Assembly (NCBI GenBank): GCA_015064685.1
Contig: SVRT01000003.1
Coordinates: 81,314-145,313, forward strand
Direction: 5' to 3'
Origin: Oscillospiraceae bacterium
Lineage (GTDB): Bacteria; Bacillota; Clostridia; Oscillospirales; CAG-272
Length of the DNA: 64,000 bases
Shown here: one piece after another, positions 56,426 to 64,000 of the stretch
Layout of the letters: each line of letters starts with the position of its first letter
Position numbering within the stretch: the stretch's first letter is position 1
Notes under the pieces: generated by a model
Told to the model about the DNA's origin: nothing
What the model saw: the letters and a program-made list of their open reading frames with translations, nothing else
The model's database searches: none
Translations under genes and position numbers: made by a program

Positions 56426-57757
56426 ATGAGTACCTTTAAGGTTGATTTTTGCAAGATCAAAGGCGAAATAAAGCCCGTACACGCAGTCGGACAGCCCCCG
56501 TGGATGGGAGTTGGCGGTCAGTATCTCCATTATCTGACCGAGGCGCATATTCCTTACGCGCGTCTTCACGATATGGGAGGAGCGTACGGAGGAATGGTCT
56601 ACGTCGACGTGCCTAATATTTTCAGAGATTTCGACGCTGATGAAAACGATCCCATGTCATACGATTTCACCTTTACCGATATTCTTGTCACCAAGCTTAT
56701 GGAGAGCGGATGCAAGCCGTACTACCGTCTTGGCGTTACAATAGAGAATACGGTCAAAATAAAGCCGTACAGGATCATTCCGCCTGCGGATTTTCATAAA
56801 TGGGCAAGAATATGCGAGCATATCATTAGTCACTACCGCGAGGGTTGGGCGGACGGATTTGAGTACGATATAGAGTATTGGGAGATCTGGAACGAGTGCG
56901 ACAATATGCCGCGTCCCGAGGAAAACCCGATGTGGGTAGGCACGAAGGAGCAGTATTACGAGCTTTACGACATCGCCTCAAAGCACCTCAAAGCCTGCTT
57001 TGGAGACAGTATAAAGGTCGGCGGCTACGCTTCGAGCGGACTCTACGGAATCCTCAACGATCCTACACTCTACGGTATCAATATGCCTGCAAATACAGAG
57101 CCGATACCCGAATACAGAAACGAAAATTTTATGGCGTTCTTCCTCGGATTCTTCGAGTATATCAAGGCGCATAACTGCCCGCTTGATTTCTTCTCGTGGC
57201 ATAGCTATGCGGGAGTATCAAACACGGTCGTAATGGAAAAATTCATCGAAAAGCACCTTGAGGAAAACGGCTACGGGGATGTCGAGATCCACGTAAACGA
57301 GTGGAATAATGCCTCTACCGTCGATTTCCGCGGAAGCTCGTATGCCGCGTCGACCGCTTGCGAGATGATGATCAGAATGCACGGAACAAAGTGCTATATG
57401 ATGAACTATTACGACGCGAGGATCGGTCAATCGGTCTACGGTGGGCTCTTCAATCCTATGACGTATAAGCCCCTCTGCACCTATTATCCCTTCAAGGCGA
57501 TAGGCGAGCTTTACGCGATGGGCAATGAGGTCGTATGCGAGTGCGACGGAAACACCGTCTGCCTTGCCGCCATCTCGGATGACGGAGAGAAGAAGGGAAT
57601 AGTCCTCGTCAACACAAAAGAGGACGAGGCGGTCGAGTGTGATCTTGAAGGTATGAGGGCTTACCTTATAGACGAGGATCATATGATGGAGGAGATCGAC
57701 TTTGACGGAAAGGTCTTGGAGATAAAGAAATATCAGGCTGTACTTCTTATCAACTGA
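56426..57757 (+). CDS. GH39-like glycoside hydrolase (clan GH-A)
   Basis: 443 residues. TIM-barrel motifs are clear: YARLHDMGGAYGG, YRLGVTIENTV, YDIEYWEIWNECDN with the acid/base Glu after Asn (about 155), FFSWHSYAG, and VEIHVNEWNNAS with the nucleophile Glu (about 290), followed by a beta-sandwich C-terminus. This is the clan A layout of GH39 beta-xylosidases/iduronidase-like enzymes and relatives. There is no signal peptide. AAGGAGGG precedes the ATG. It is followed, after 126 bases with a separate -10-like box, by the GH4 gene. The exact sugar is unknown; xylo- or alpha-linked acidic glycans are possible. Confidence 0.82.
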   Translation: MSTFKVDFCKIKGEIKPVHAVGQPPWMGVGGQYLHYLTEAHIPYARLHDMGGAYGGMVYVDVPNIFRDFDADENDPMSYDFTFTDILVTKLMESGCKPYYRLGVTIENTVKIKPYRIIPPADFHKWARICEHIISHYREGWADGFEYDIEYWEIWNECDNMPRPEENPMWVGTKEQYYELYDIASKHLKACFGDSIKVGGYASSGLYGILNDPTLYGINMPANTEPIPEYRNENFMAFFLGFFEYIKAHNCPLDFFSWHSYAGVSNTVVMEKFIEKHLEENGYGDVEIHVNEWNNASTVDFRGSSYAASTACEMMIRMHGTKCYMMNYYDARIGQSVYGGLFNPMTYKPLCTYYPFKAIGELYAMGNEVVCECDGNTVCLAAISDDGEKKGIVLVNTKEDEAVECDLEGMRAYLIDEDHMMEEIDFDGKVLEIKKYQAVLLIN

Positions 57758-57883
57758 TTTATCAGTAAATAAATTTACGATAATCCAACATAAAGTGACA
57801 GATTTGCAAATACACGCGAAAAAGAAAGCGATATAATTGAGCTGTAAATAATCCGACTGTGTCGGAGTAAAAGGAGAAATAAA

Positions 57884-59209
57884 ATGAAAAAGTTTGCATT
57901 TATCGGTGGTGGAAGCTTCGGCTTTACAAGAACCCTTGTCCGCGACCTTCTGACGTTCCCCGCATTTGCGGATTGCGAGATCGCGCTTATGGACATCGAT
58001 CCCGAAAGACTTGATTATATCAAGCAGGCTTGCGAGAAGATAGTAAGAGCGGGAAATTATCCTGCGAAGGTGACCGCGACGACAGACAGAGTTGAGGCGC
58101 TGAAGGGTGCAGACGGAGTGCTTTGCACGATCCTCGCGGGCGACGTTGAGGTTTGGAAACACGATATCCTCATCCCCGAAAAATACGGTATCGATATCAA
58201 CATCGGAGACACAAGAGGCCCCTCGGGTATCTTCCGTGCGCTTCGAACCATCCCCGTAATGCTCGATATCTGCGCAGACATTGAAAAATACTGCCCGAAC
58301 GCAATTTTCTTAAACTATACAAACCCCATGGCAATGCTCTGCCGCGCAATGCAGGAGAAGTATCCTAACCTCCATATCACGGGTCTCTGCCACAGCGTGC
58401 AGGGAACTGCCAATATGCTTGCGGAGTGGGTCGGCGCACCTCTCGACGAGGTGACCTATACCTGCGCGGGAGTCAACCACCAGGCATTCTATCTCGATCT
58501 CAAGTGGAACGGCGAGGATATGTATCCTCTTATCGACAAGGCGCTTGAGAACCCCGAGATAATGAATAAGGAGCAGGTAAGAAACGATCTGTATAAACAT
58601 CTCGGTTATTACGTAACCGAGAGCAGCGGACACAACTCGGAGTACGTCGCTTGGTACAGAAAGCGCAAGGATCTTATCGAGAAATATTGCACCGACGGAA
58701 CCAACTGGAACCCCGGTCACCATAGATACATTCTCGATCATTATCTCAGCCGTAAGGATAATTGGAGAGACGATATAAAGTCGTACCTTGACAAGCCCGA
58801 CAGCGAGATCGACCTCAATCGCGGAAACGAGTACGCGGCGTATATCTTCAATGCAGTGTTCGGAGATAACACGATGTTCAAGTTTAACGGCAACGTCAGA
58901 AATTATAACCTCATTGATAACCTCCCCGAGGGATGCTGCGTAGAGGTCCCCGTGGTCGCAAGCAGAGACAGTCTCGAGGCTATCGCGGTCGGAAAGCTTC
59001 CCGAGCAGCTCGCCGTGCTTGTAAATACAACGGCACGTTGCGAGGAATTGGCGGTGCAGGCGGCGCTCGAGGGAGACGCGAGAAAGGTATTCTGGGCGTG
59101 CGCGTTCGACCCGCTGACCTCTGCCGTCCTCTCGCTCGACGAGATTCAGCAAATGGTCAATGAAATGCTCGAGCAGAACAAGGACTACCTGCCTTGGTAT
59201 AAAGGATAA
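57884..59209 (+). CDS. GH4 family glycosidase (alpha-galactosidase/alpha-glucosidase type)
   Basis: 441 residues. [20 protein letters not shown] is the NAD-binding start; [10 protein letters not shown] follows; [13 protein letters not shown] and HSVQGT (about 170) carry the metal Cys/His positions, and [11 protein letters not shown] (about 197) the His. GH4 enzymes use NAD and a divalent metal in an oxidation-elimination mechanism. The CHSVQG variant with NHQAF is that of alpha-galactosidase MelA and alpha-glucuronidase/galacturonidase relatives; the exact product cannot be told. AAAGGAG lies before the ATG. A TATAAT box lies at 57832 without a good -35 box, so a separate promoter is uncertain. 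Confidence 0.9.
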   Translation: MKKFAFIGGGSFGFTRTLVRDLLTFPAFADCEIALMDIDPERLDYIKQACEKIVRAGNYPAKVTATTDRVEALKGADGVLCTILAGDVEVWKHDILIPEKYGIDINIGDTRGPSGIFRALRTIPVMLDICADIEKYCPNAIFLNYTNPMAMLCRAMQEKYPNLHITGLCHSVQGTANMLAEWVGAPLDEVTYTCAGVNHQAFYLDLKWNGEDMYPLIDKALENPEIMNKEQVRNDLYKHLGYYVTESSGHNSEYVAWYRKRKDLIEKYCTDGTNWNPGHHRYILDHYLSRKDNWRDDIKSYLDKPDSEIDLNRGNEYAAYIFNAVFGDNTMFKFNGNVRNYNLIDNLPEGCCVEVPVVASRDSLEAIAVGKLPEQLAVLVNTTARCEELAVQAALEGDARKVFWACAFDPLTSAVLSLDEIQQMVNEMLEQNKDYLPWYKG

Positions 59210-59216
59210 AAAACAT

Positions 59217-59250
59217 AAACCGACCAAACCGCATCGATTTGGTCGGTTTT
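59217..59250 (+). terminator. Terminator after the GH4 gene
   Basis: AAACCGACCAAA pairs perfectly with TTTGGTCGGTTT, followed by TTTTTATA. Confidence 0.88.
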
Positions 59251-59284
59251 TTATATACCAAATTTCAAATTTTGATTTATCGGT

Positions 59285-59547
59285 GTGTTAAGCCTTCCCC
59301 AGCGGGGAAGGGGGACCGCGTTAGCGGTGGATGAGGAGGTCGCCCTTTTGAGGGCTTTGCTTCTGTAAAAAGACATAGTTTCGATGCAAAAGAATCCTTG
59401 TGCGACAAAACAAAATCCACATAACTCCAGTGAAATATATCTTAATGGCGACCTCCTCATCCACCCAAAACGCACAGCGTAGGAGGATAGCCCACTACTC
59501 GCCTTGTGGCGTATGTCCCCCTTCTCCGCTGGAGAAGGCTATTCGTA
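59285..59547. mobile_element. MITE-like element with long terminal inverted repeats
   Basis: The left end reads AAGCCTTCCCCAGCGGGGAAG, then GGGGGAC and GTGGATGAGGAGGTCGCC; the right end, read on the other strand, is AGCCTTCTCCAGCGGAGAAG, GGGGGAC and GGTGGATGAGGAGGTCGCC, with a longer hairpin-rich middle. About 110 bases of AT-rich core separate the arms. No coding capacity. It fills most of the 401-base gap 59210-59610, the rest being two terminators. It fits a non-autonomous insertion of a repeat family of which no other copy is seen in this window. Confidence 0.65.
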
Positions 59548-59565
59548 AAACTGCAATTTATCAAA

Positions 59566-59597
59566 AAAATCACCGTTGCATTGCAACGGTGATTTTT
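59566..59597 (-). terminator. Terminator of the dehydrogenase operon
   Basis: AAAATCACCGTTGCA faces TGCAACGGTGATTTT almost directly, a perfect 15-base inverted repeat; T tracts on both strands allow bidirectional action. Confidence 0.82.
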
Positions 59598-59610
59598 ATA
59601 TAAAGGGTAA

Positions 59611-60450
59611 TCAGCGCTCAATGAGTACGCCGGGATTGTTTCTTGCCGCGATGACCATTTCAACGAGCTTGATGACCTCTTTCGTTTCGTTAACGTCGAA
59701 GGAGATATCACCGGTCTCGAAGAAGTTGAGCATATCGGCAATGAGACCCTTGAAGAAGGGGGATGTTACCTGCGTCCAGCGCATATCATTTTCAGCCTGC
59801 ATATAGACCGAGAAGGGCATATTCTGTCCGTAGGTGAGGGTTGCACCCTTGCCGCTCTCAAAGTCGATCTTGACGATAGTCTGCGCGCCCTGATTGTACG
59901 CGATAGTACTCTTAACACCCATGCCAAGCTTCTTTACTATCATCTCGCACTGGTGAACGGCGTACTCGTCAAGAGTTCTGCCGCCGCCCGTTGTGACGAT
60001 ATTAAGGGGATCCTTGACCGAATCAAGCTCTGTTGCAAAGCGGAGAGCGGAGGAAGAGAAGAAGGGTGTGCCGTACTTTTCTCCAAGCTCAAAGATCTTG
60101 CAAGCAGTCTCGTAATCGGGAGCAAAGGTCTTGTCGATATAAGTGCGCTTTCCGTACTTGAGGACGACCTCGGCGTAAGGAAGATGCTTTTCAGGGTAAG
60201 AGGGGGAGAGAACAACGATGACGTCACTCTTCTCGCAAAGCTCCTCGATCGTTGCGCACTTTTCCACACCGAATTTTTCGCACCACTCGTCTGTTGTCAC
60301 GTTGTCGATAAGGGAGGTATCAAGCTCAGCCCAGGCGTAGCAAAGCTTGTAGTCAAGTCCCGCGTTTGCGCAAGCCTCTTCTATCCAAGCGGGATAGTTG
60401 TTAGCGTGCCATTCGCTGAGATAATAATCAACAAATCCGATTTTTTTCAT
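59611..60450 (-). CDS. Divergent Gfo/Idh/MocA-like oxidoreductase
   Basis: 279 residues, shorter than typical. The N-terminus KKIGFVDYYLSEWHANNYPAW is hydrophobic and Rossmann-like but lacks the usual GxGxxA loop, and the conserved EKP is DKT (RTYIDKTFAPD). The C-terminal half (STIAYNQGAQTIVKIDFESG, TYGQNMPFSVYMQAENDM) fits the family alpha/beta domain. It may have altered cofactor use or be a scaffold partner. It is the last gene of a three-gene operon, 16 bases behind the regular Idh-type gene, a pairing repeated elsewhere for cyclitol-like substrates. Confidence 0.75.
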   Translation of the reverse strand: MKKIGFVDYYLSEWHANNYPAWIEEACANAGLDYKLCYAWAELDTSLIDNVTTDEWCEKFGVEKCATIEELCEKSDVIVVLSPSYPEKHLPYAEVVLKYGKRTYIDKTFAPDYETACKIFELGEKYGTPFFSSSALRFATELDSVKDPLNIVTTGGGRTLDEYAVHQCEMIVKKLGMGVKSTIAYNQGAQTIVKIDFESGKGATLTYGQNMPFSVYMQAENDMRWTQVTSPFFKGLIADMLNFFETGDISFDVNETKEVIKLVEMVIAARNNPGVLIER

Positions 60451-60466
60451 AGTCTACCTCTATATA

Positions 60467-61525
60467 TTAAAAGGAAATTTCCTGCTTCTTGGCGTCAGAC
60501 TCATAAAGCGCGTCAAGGATTTTTGCGCTTTCAAGAACGTTGTCAATGTGGGCTCTGTTCTTTATGCCGCTCTTGAAGGACTCAATGAATGCCTTGTCCT
60601 CACAAGCATACATACGTGGGATCTCGTATTCCTCTCTTGTTGTTTCAAGAGTCTCTCCGTCGAAGAGGTCAAAGAAGGAACCATAGTCAAGTCTTGCACC
60701 CTTCTTGTCACCGAGGAAGTCAACGAACATCTCTCTCTTTTCAATGTTCTGCGCCCATGCACCGTTGAAGGAGATGGAGGCCTTGTCGGTACGGATGTGA
60801 CCGGTGATAAAGTCGTCAACGTCATTGGTTCCGTTTTCGATATCTGCGGTATCCTCAGCCCACATGTGCTTGTACTTGTAGTCCTTCATGTTTTTAGCCA
60901 TCTCGGAGTAAGCGTCACAAGTAGCGGTCTTGATCTTTGCGTCGCCGAGAATGTAGAGAATAAGGTCGAAGAAGTGAATACCCCAGTCGATAAGAACTCC
61001 GCCGCCGGACTCCTTCTTTGTTGTGAACGCACCGCCGAGACCGGGAATGCAACGGCAATCACGGAACGAGCAGTAAACGTGATAGATGTTACCGAACTCG
61101 CCGTTAAGGTTCATTTCACGGAGCTTTTCAACGGATCTGTGGAAACGGTTGCAAACACCGATGTTGAGGATCTTGCCCTGCTTCTTTGCCTCTTCTGCCA
61201 TTTCGCAGGAGAGAGCGTAGTTGATAGTAATGGGCTTTTCGCAGAGAACGTGCTTGCCTGCGCGTAGAGCGTCCATCGAGATGGTATAGTGAGCGAAGTT
61301 TGGAGTAAGTACCCAAACGGCCTCTACCTCGGGGTCAGCTAAGACCTCCTTGTAATCTGTGGTGACGTTCTCAATCTTGGGGAACTTTTCCTTTGCCGCC
61401 TCTGCTTTTTCGATAAGAATGTCGCACGCGTACTTGATTCTTACTCCGTCGAGCGCGGAAATCGAGGGAAAGTGTGCCTGATTTGCGATTCTTCCGCAAC
61501 CAATAACTGCTACAACTGCATTCAT
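60467..61525 (-). CDS. Gfo/Idh/MocA family oxidoreductase
   Basis: 352 residues. VAVIGCGRIANQAHFPSI is the full NAD(P)-binding loop, KHVLCEKPITI gives E96-K97-P98, and LIDWGIHFFDLILYILG carries the conserved Asp/His of the active site. It oxidises a hydroxyl of a sugar, sugar acid or cyclitol. Middle gene of the operon with the TIM-barrel glycosidase-like gene (57-base gap) and the divergent paralogue. Regulated by the divergent AraC gene at 62941, by position. Confidence 0.92.
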   Translation of the reverse strand: MNAVVAVIGCGRIANQAHFPSISALDGVRIKYACDILIEKAEAAKEKFPKIENVTTDYKEVLADPEVEAVWVLTPNFAHYTISMDALRAGKHVLCEKPITINYALSCEMAEEAKKQGKILNIGVCNRFHRSVEKLREMNLNGEFGNIYHVYCSFRDCRCIPGLGGAFTTKKESGGGVLIDWGIHFFDLILYILGDAKIKTATCDAYSEMAKNMKDYKYKHMWAEDTADIENGTNDVDDFITGHIRTDKASISFNGAWAQNIEKREMFVDFLGDKKGARLDYGSFFDLFDGETLETTREEYEIPRMYACEDKAFIESFKSGIKNRAHIDNVLESAKILDALYESDAKKQEISF

Positions 61526-61582
61526 TTTAGTATTCTCCTTAATTTAATATTTTTTATTTTATTAGCCGCAAGCGGCATATTT

Positions 61583-62785
61583 TTATTCAAGCGTGATAAA
61601 TACGCCCTCGCCGCTGTCGAGGTTTACGGTATAATAGCCGTCCTCGGCGGAAAGCTCGGTGGGATAACCGTTATACCAGGCGGTGACCTTGTAAGCCTTG
61701 TCAAGCACGAATTTTGCGTTTGCCTTTTTGAAGGTCATAGGATCGTTCATGTTAACGACCGTAAATGCCTTTCCGTTACCCTCGTGTGCCTCAAAGCAGC
61801 CGATAAGGAGCGGCTCATCGCTCTTGACATCGACAACGGTGGGGAAGGACAAGGGCTTTGTCATGCGGAGATAGCTTGTGCGGTCTGTGCAATTCACGTT
61901 AAACGCGCCGAGATTCTTATATTTCAGATAAACGTCGTTAAGTCTCTTGACCTCGGAAATAGATTCCTTTACGTAGTAGTATTCCGCGGAGGGCGTTCCG
62001 TCCTGGTGTACGATATGGTAAGGCATGCATCCGAATCCGCCCGGTGTGTAGCACCAATAAACGAATGATGAGAAGCCGAATGAAAGTCCCGAATAGATCT
62101 GAAAACGAAGATCGGCAAGACTTGGATGCCTCATATCAGGTCTCCAACCGCAGGCCTGAAGATAAAGGTTGATCTCCTTGCCGCACTCTCGCGCTACGCG
62201 AGAGAAAATATTGAGGTTCTCTATATACTGATCATACGTTTCATTCGTGTGGAAGGGGTAGATGTCAACGCTGACAAAATCGCATTCCGTTAGCTCCATC
62301 CAGGTTCTGCAATATTTCTCGTAAAGATCGGGATCGGGGTCGTAATATTCAATCGACGCAACGTCAGCGCCGTATTTGAGCTGTGCGGCGTTTGCGTACA
62401 TCGGAAGCAGATTTGCAAAGGGCATGCGACCTGTCTCCTTGAGGTATCTGTTCTGCACCTCGGCTAAAGCGGGCATGTCTTCTGTTCCGGGCTCGTCAAC
62501 GCAGTACGTGCCGGTGTAGCAGGGATGATGCTTGTAGTCGGCATCACGAGAAAAATCCTCCAAAAGCCAGGGCTCGTCCATGTAGATCTCAATTCCATGC
62601 TCGTCGCAGAAGTCAAGGATCATATCTCTGACCTCGCCCTTTGCGTTATTGGGAGTGAGAACCACCCAGTCAATGCCGCTGTCTCGAAGATATTGAAGGA
62701 GCATCTCGCTCACCATGCCGTCCTTGAAGTTGCCCTTGGTTCCGAGCTTGATGCGCTTTCTTTTGAAATAATCCCTTGTGTACAT
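61583..62785 (-). CDS. TIM-barrel glycosidase-like protein of unassigned family
   Basis: 400 residues. IDWVVLTPNNAKG, HGIEIYMDEPWLLED, GTYCVDEPGTEDMPALAEVQNRYL, DFVSVDIYPFH, INLYLQACGWRP and GFSSFVYWCYTPGGFG are successive barrel strands, with the DEP motif after strand 4 offering a possible acid/base Glu; a C-terminal beta-sandwich domain of about 100 residues (SYLRMTKPLSFP onward) completes it. It looks like clan A retaining enzymes such as GH42/GH5 relatives but I cannot match it to a numbered family. First gene of an operon with two Idh-type genes, so it may release the sugar that they oxidise. GGAGG before the ATG. Confidence 0.7.
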   Translation of the reverse strand: MYTRDYFKRKRIKLGTKGNFKDGMVSEMLLQYLRDSGIDWVVLTPNNAKGEVRDMILDFCDEHGIEIYMDEPWLLEDFSRDADYKHHPCYTGTYCVDEPGTEDMPALAEVQNRYLKETGRMPFANLLPMYANAAQLKYGADVASIEYYDPDPDLYEKYCRTWMELTECDFVSVDIYPFHTNETYDQYIENLNIFSRVARECGKEINLYLQACGWRPDMRHPSLADLRFQIYSGLSFGFSSFVYWCYTPGGFGCMPYHIVHQDGTPSAEYYYVKESISEVKRLNDVYLKYKNLGAFNVNCTDRTSYLRMTKPLSFPTVVDVKSDEPLLIGCFEAHEGNGKAFTVVNMNDPMTFKKANAKFVLDKAYKVTAWYNGYPTELSAEDGYYTVNLDSGEGVFITLE

Positions 62786-62817
62786 ACGAAACCTCCGTCA
62801 GATCATCGTATGATTTA

Positions 62818-62846
62818 ATTTTATCACCGCCCGAGACAAATGTCAA
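62818..62846 (-). promoter_or_regulatory. Promoter of the three-gene operon 62785-59611
   Basis: Minus strand TTGACA (62841-62846), 17 bases, TAAAAT (62818-62823). Confidence 0.75.
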
Positions 62847-62888
62847 TCATAAAATCACATCTATAATTTAATATTTTTACAGATTTGA

Positions 62889-62917
62889 TTGACAAGAAAG
62901 ATGAAAAACATTATAAT
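62889..62917 (+). promoter_or_regulatory. Consensus promoter of the AraC gene
   Basis: TTGACA (62889-62894), 17 bases, TATAAT (62912-62917), both perfect. Confidence 0.88.
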
Positions 62918-62940
62918 AACTACGGAAAGGCGGTGACGAA

Positions 62941-63807
62941 ATGCCCGAATACTCGTATAAATACAAAATAAGTCGAGATAGCCTATACTCACCATTGAGC
63001 TACGGAGAGCATTTTCTCTATCAAGTCGGACGAATACATTGTAATGCCGACAGCGAGATCCCGATACACACCCAGCTTGATTATTTTGAGCTTACCATCG
63101 CAACCGAGGGAAAGGGAACGGTTGTGACAAATAACGAGCCCGTTGAGGTCTCTGCCGGAGATATATACATCTCGTTTGCGGGAGACTTCCACCGCATTAT
63201 TTCGGATAGCGAGCAGCCCTTGAAATTCGATTTCATCACGATAAAAAGCCAAAACGAGACCATCTCCGCCTGCATGGAGGAGATAATGGCGCAGAATCAC
63301 GCCGCCGACCGCCGCATCGTGCGTGACGAGGTCATCCTGCAGCTCGTCTCTCGCGTGATAAAAGAGGTCAAGAAGCAGAAAAAGCTCTCGGAAAAGATCA
63401 TCGAGGCGATAATAACCGAGATATTTGTGCTTCTCATCCGCGATTTCGACACCGCGGAGCAAAACGAAGGCGCAGGCAGTAAGACCGAGGCGGAAATGCT
63501 TTGCTTCAGACTTATGAACTATATCGATAATCATATCTATTCGATAAACAATCTGCGCGAGCTTGCCGCAACTACCAATTACAGCTATAACTATCTCTCC
63601 AACCTCTTCAAGGAGGTCACGGGAGTTACCCTGCAGGGCTATTACCATAACCGCCGACTCGAGACCGCGTCCCTCCTGCTTTCCTCGGAGGATTTTACGG
63701 TGAGTGAGGTCGCCGCAATGCTCGGCTATTCCTCGGTCTACCCGTTCAGCCTCGCCTTCAAGAAAAAATTCGGCTACCCCCCAAGCGAGGCAAGAAAAAA
63801 ACAATAA
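62941..63807 (+). CDS. AraC family transcriptional regulator with cupin domain
   Basis: 288 residues. A cupin sensor domain (IPIHTQLDYFELTIATEGKGT, VSAGDIYISFAGDFHRI) occupies residues 35-100, a helical linker follows, and the last 100 residues are the AraC DNA-binding pair of helix-turn-helix motifs (NLRELAATTNYSYNYLSNLFKEVTGV; TVSEVAAMLGYSSVYPFSLAFKKKFGYPP). It faces away from the glycosidase/Idh operon across a 155-base gap with both promoters, so it most likely controls that operon. AAAGGCGGTG precedes the ATG. Confidence 0.93.
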   Translation: MPEYSYKYKISRDSLYSPLSYGEHFLYQVGRIHCNADSEIPIHTQLDYFELTIATEGKGTVVTNNEPVEVSAGDIYISFAGDFHRIISDSEQPLKFDFITIKSQNETISACMEEIMAQNHAADRRIVRDEVILQLVSRVIKEVKKQKKLSEKIIEAIITEIFVLLIRDFDTAEQNEGAGSKTEAEMLCFRLMNYIDNHIYSINNLRELAATTNYSYNYLSNLFKEVTGVTLQGYYHNRRLETASLLLSSEDFTVSEVAAMLGYSSVYPFSLAFKKKFGYPPSEARKKQ

Positions 63808-63829
63808 ATTGGGGTTTATAGGGGTGCCA

Positions 63830-64000
63830 CCGCACAGAGCGAAGCGGCTAAAAAGTTTCGCTCAAGCCTTTTTAAAGGCTTGTCGGAGCCGCCGCGATCG
63901 GCGGTCGCGCCTCGCAAGGCGCGAAATTCCTTATTGTTCAAAGCGCCACGAGGGGTGAATTTCAAAAGCCTGTGGGCTTTTGAAAGAGGGGAACACACAA
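63830..64000. repeat. Cluster of short inverted repeats at the window end
   Basis: AAGCCTTTTTAAAGGCTT, GCCGCCGATC-type GCCGCCGCGATCGGCGG, GCGCCTCGCAAGGCGC and TTTCAAAAGCCTGTGGGCTTTTGAAA follow each other within 110 bases with no coding frame of note. The first may terminate the AraC transcript. The style matches intergenic palindromic repeats elsewhere in the window. Confidence 0.6.

Noticed and set aside
57218..58162. 314-codon minus-strand frame over the GH39-like and GH4 genes
   Set aside because: Shadow of two well-supported plus-strand genes, with no motif.

Overview
The window looks like a chromosomal segment of an anaerobic, probably gut-dwelling Clostridia (Bacillota). The evidence is a full-length one-subunit pyruvate:ferredoxin oxidoreductase, strong A-G-G-A-G-G ribosome sites, sigma-A-type promoters at nearly every divergent gap (many TTGACA-17-TATAAT, several with an extended TG-n -10), classic Rho-independent terminators, and many glycoside hydrolases with AraC/LysR regulators. 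No rRNA is present. One tRNA gene (Trp, CCA anticodon) is present. The species cannot be named from the sequence alone.

Layout. 0-4 kb: end of a malic enzyme gene, a MATE exporter, CCA-adding enzyme and a small membrane protein. 4-7.6 kb: pyruvate:ferredoxin oxidoreductase (minus). 7.9-10.5 kb: M18 aminopeptidase and an exported SGNH-like protein. 10.6-11.6 kb: AzlCD branched-chain amino acid exporter. 11.7-24.6 kb: small carbon-use units, namely a GH63-like glycosidase, a D-malate/tartrate-type dehydrogenase plus metallo-hydrolase with divergent LysR, an Idh-type dehydrogenase plus sugar isomerase with divergent AraC, a sigma factor with a large membrane anti-sigma-like partner, a GH36-type alpha-galactosidase and a GH28-like beta-helix protein. 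24.6-26.8 kb: an XRE/AlbA_2-ATPase pair lying between the 3' end of the GMP synthase gene and a 13-bp near-copy of that 3' end, suggesting a decayed integrated element. 26.8-32.7 kb: GMP synthase ATP-PPase, F420 glutamyl-ligase-like protein, acyltransferase with embedded zinc ribbon, GltS-type symporter. 32.7-35.1 kb: two or three copies of an unusual array of short hairpins joined by a fixed linker, a BNR sialidase-like gene and tRNA-Trp. 35.3-42.0 kb: a four-gene oligosaccharide operon (GH13, GH36, GPH symporter, GH1).

42.1-56.2 kb is a Wzx/Wzy-type exopolysaccharide or capsule locus: a priming sugar-phosphate transferase behind a structured leader, four GT4 glycosyltransferases, an acetyltransferase, a DUF2334 deacetylase, a Wzy-like polymerase, a TupA-like ATP-grasp protein, a Wzx flippase and a nucleotidyltransferase-like protein, with a second Wzy-like membrane protein converging from the other strand. 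Most of the middle of this locus is clearly more AT-rich than its surroundings, as expected for an exchanged cassette, and it contains a broken remnant of a second TupA-like gene.

56.4-63.8 kb returns to sugar use: a GH39-like enzyme and a GH4 alpha-galactosidase/glucosidase, a MITE-like inverted-repeat element, then a minus-strand operon of a TIM-barrel glycosidase-like protein with two Idh/MocA-type dehydrogenases, controlled by a divergent AraC regulator. The last 190 bases are a cluster of short inverted repeats. The overall picture is a plant- or host-glycan-degrading anaerobe with many small regulated sugar units.
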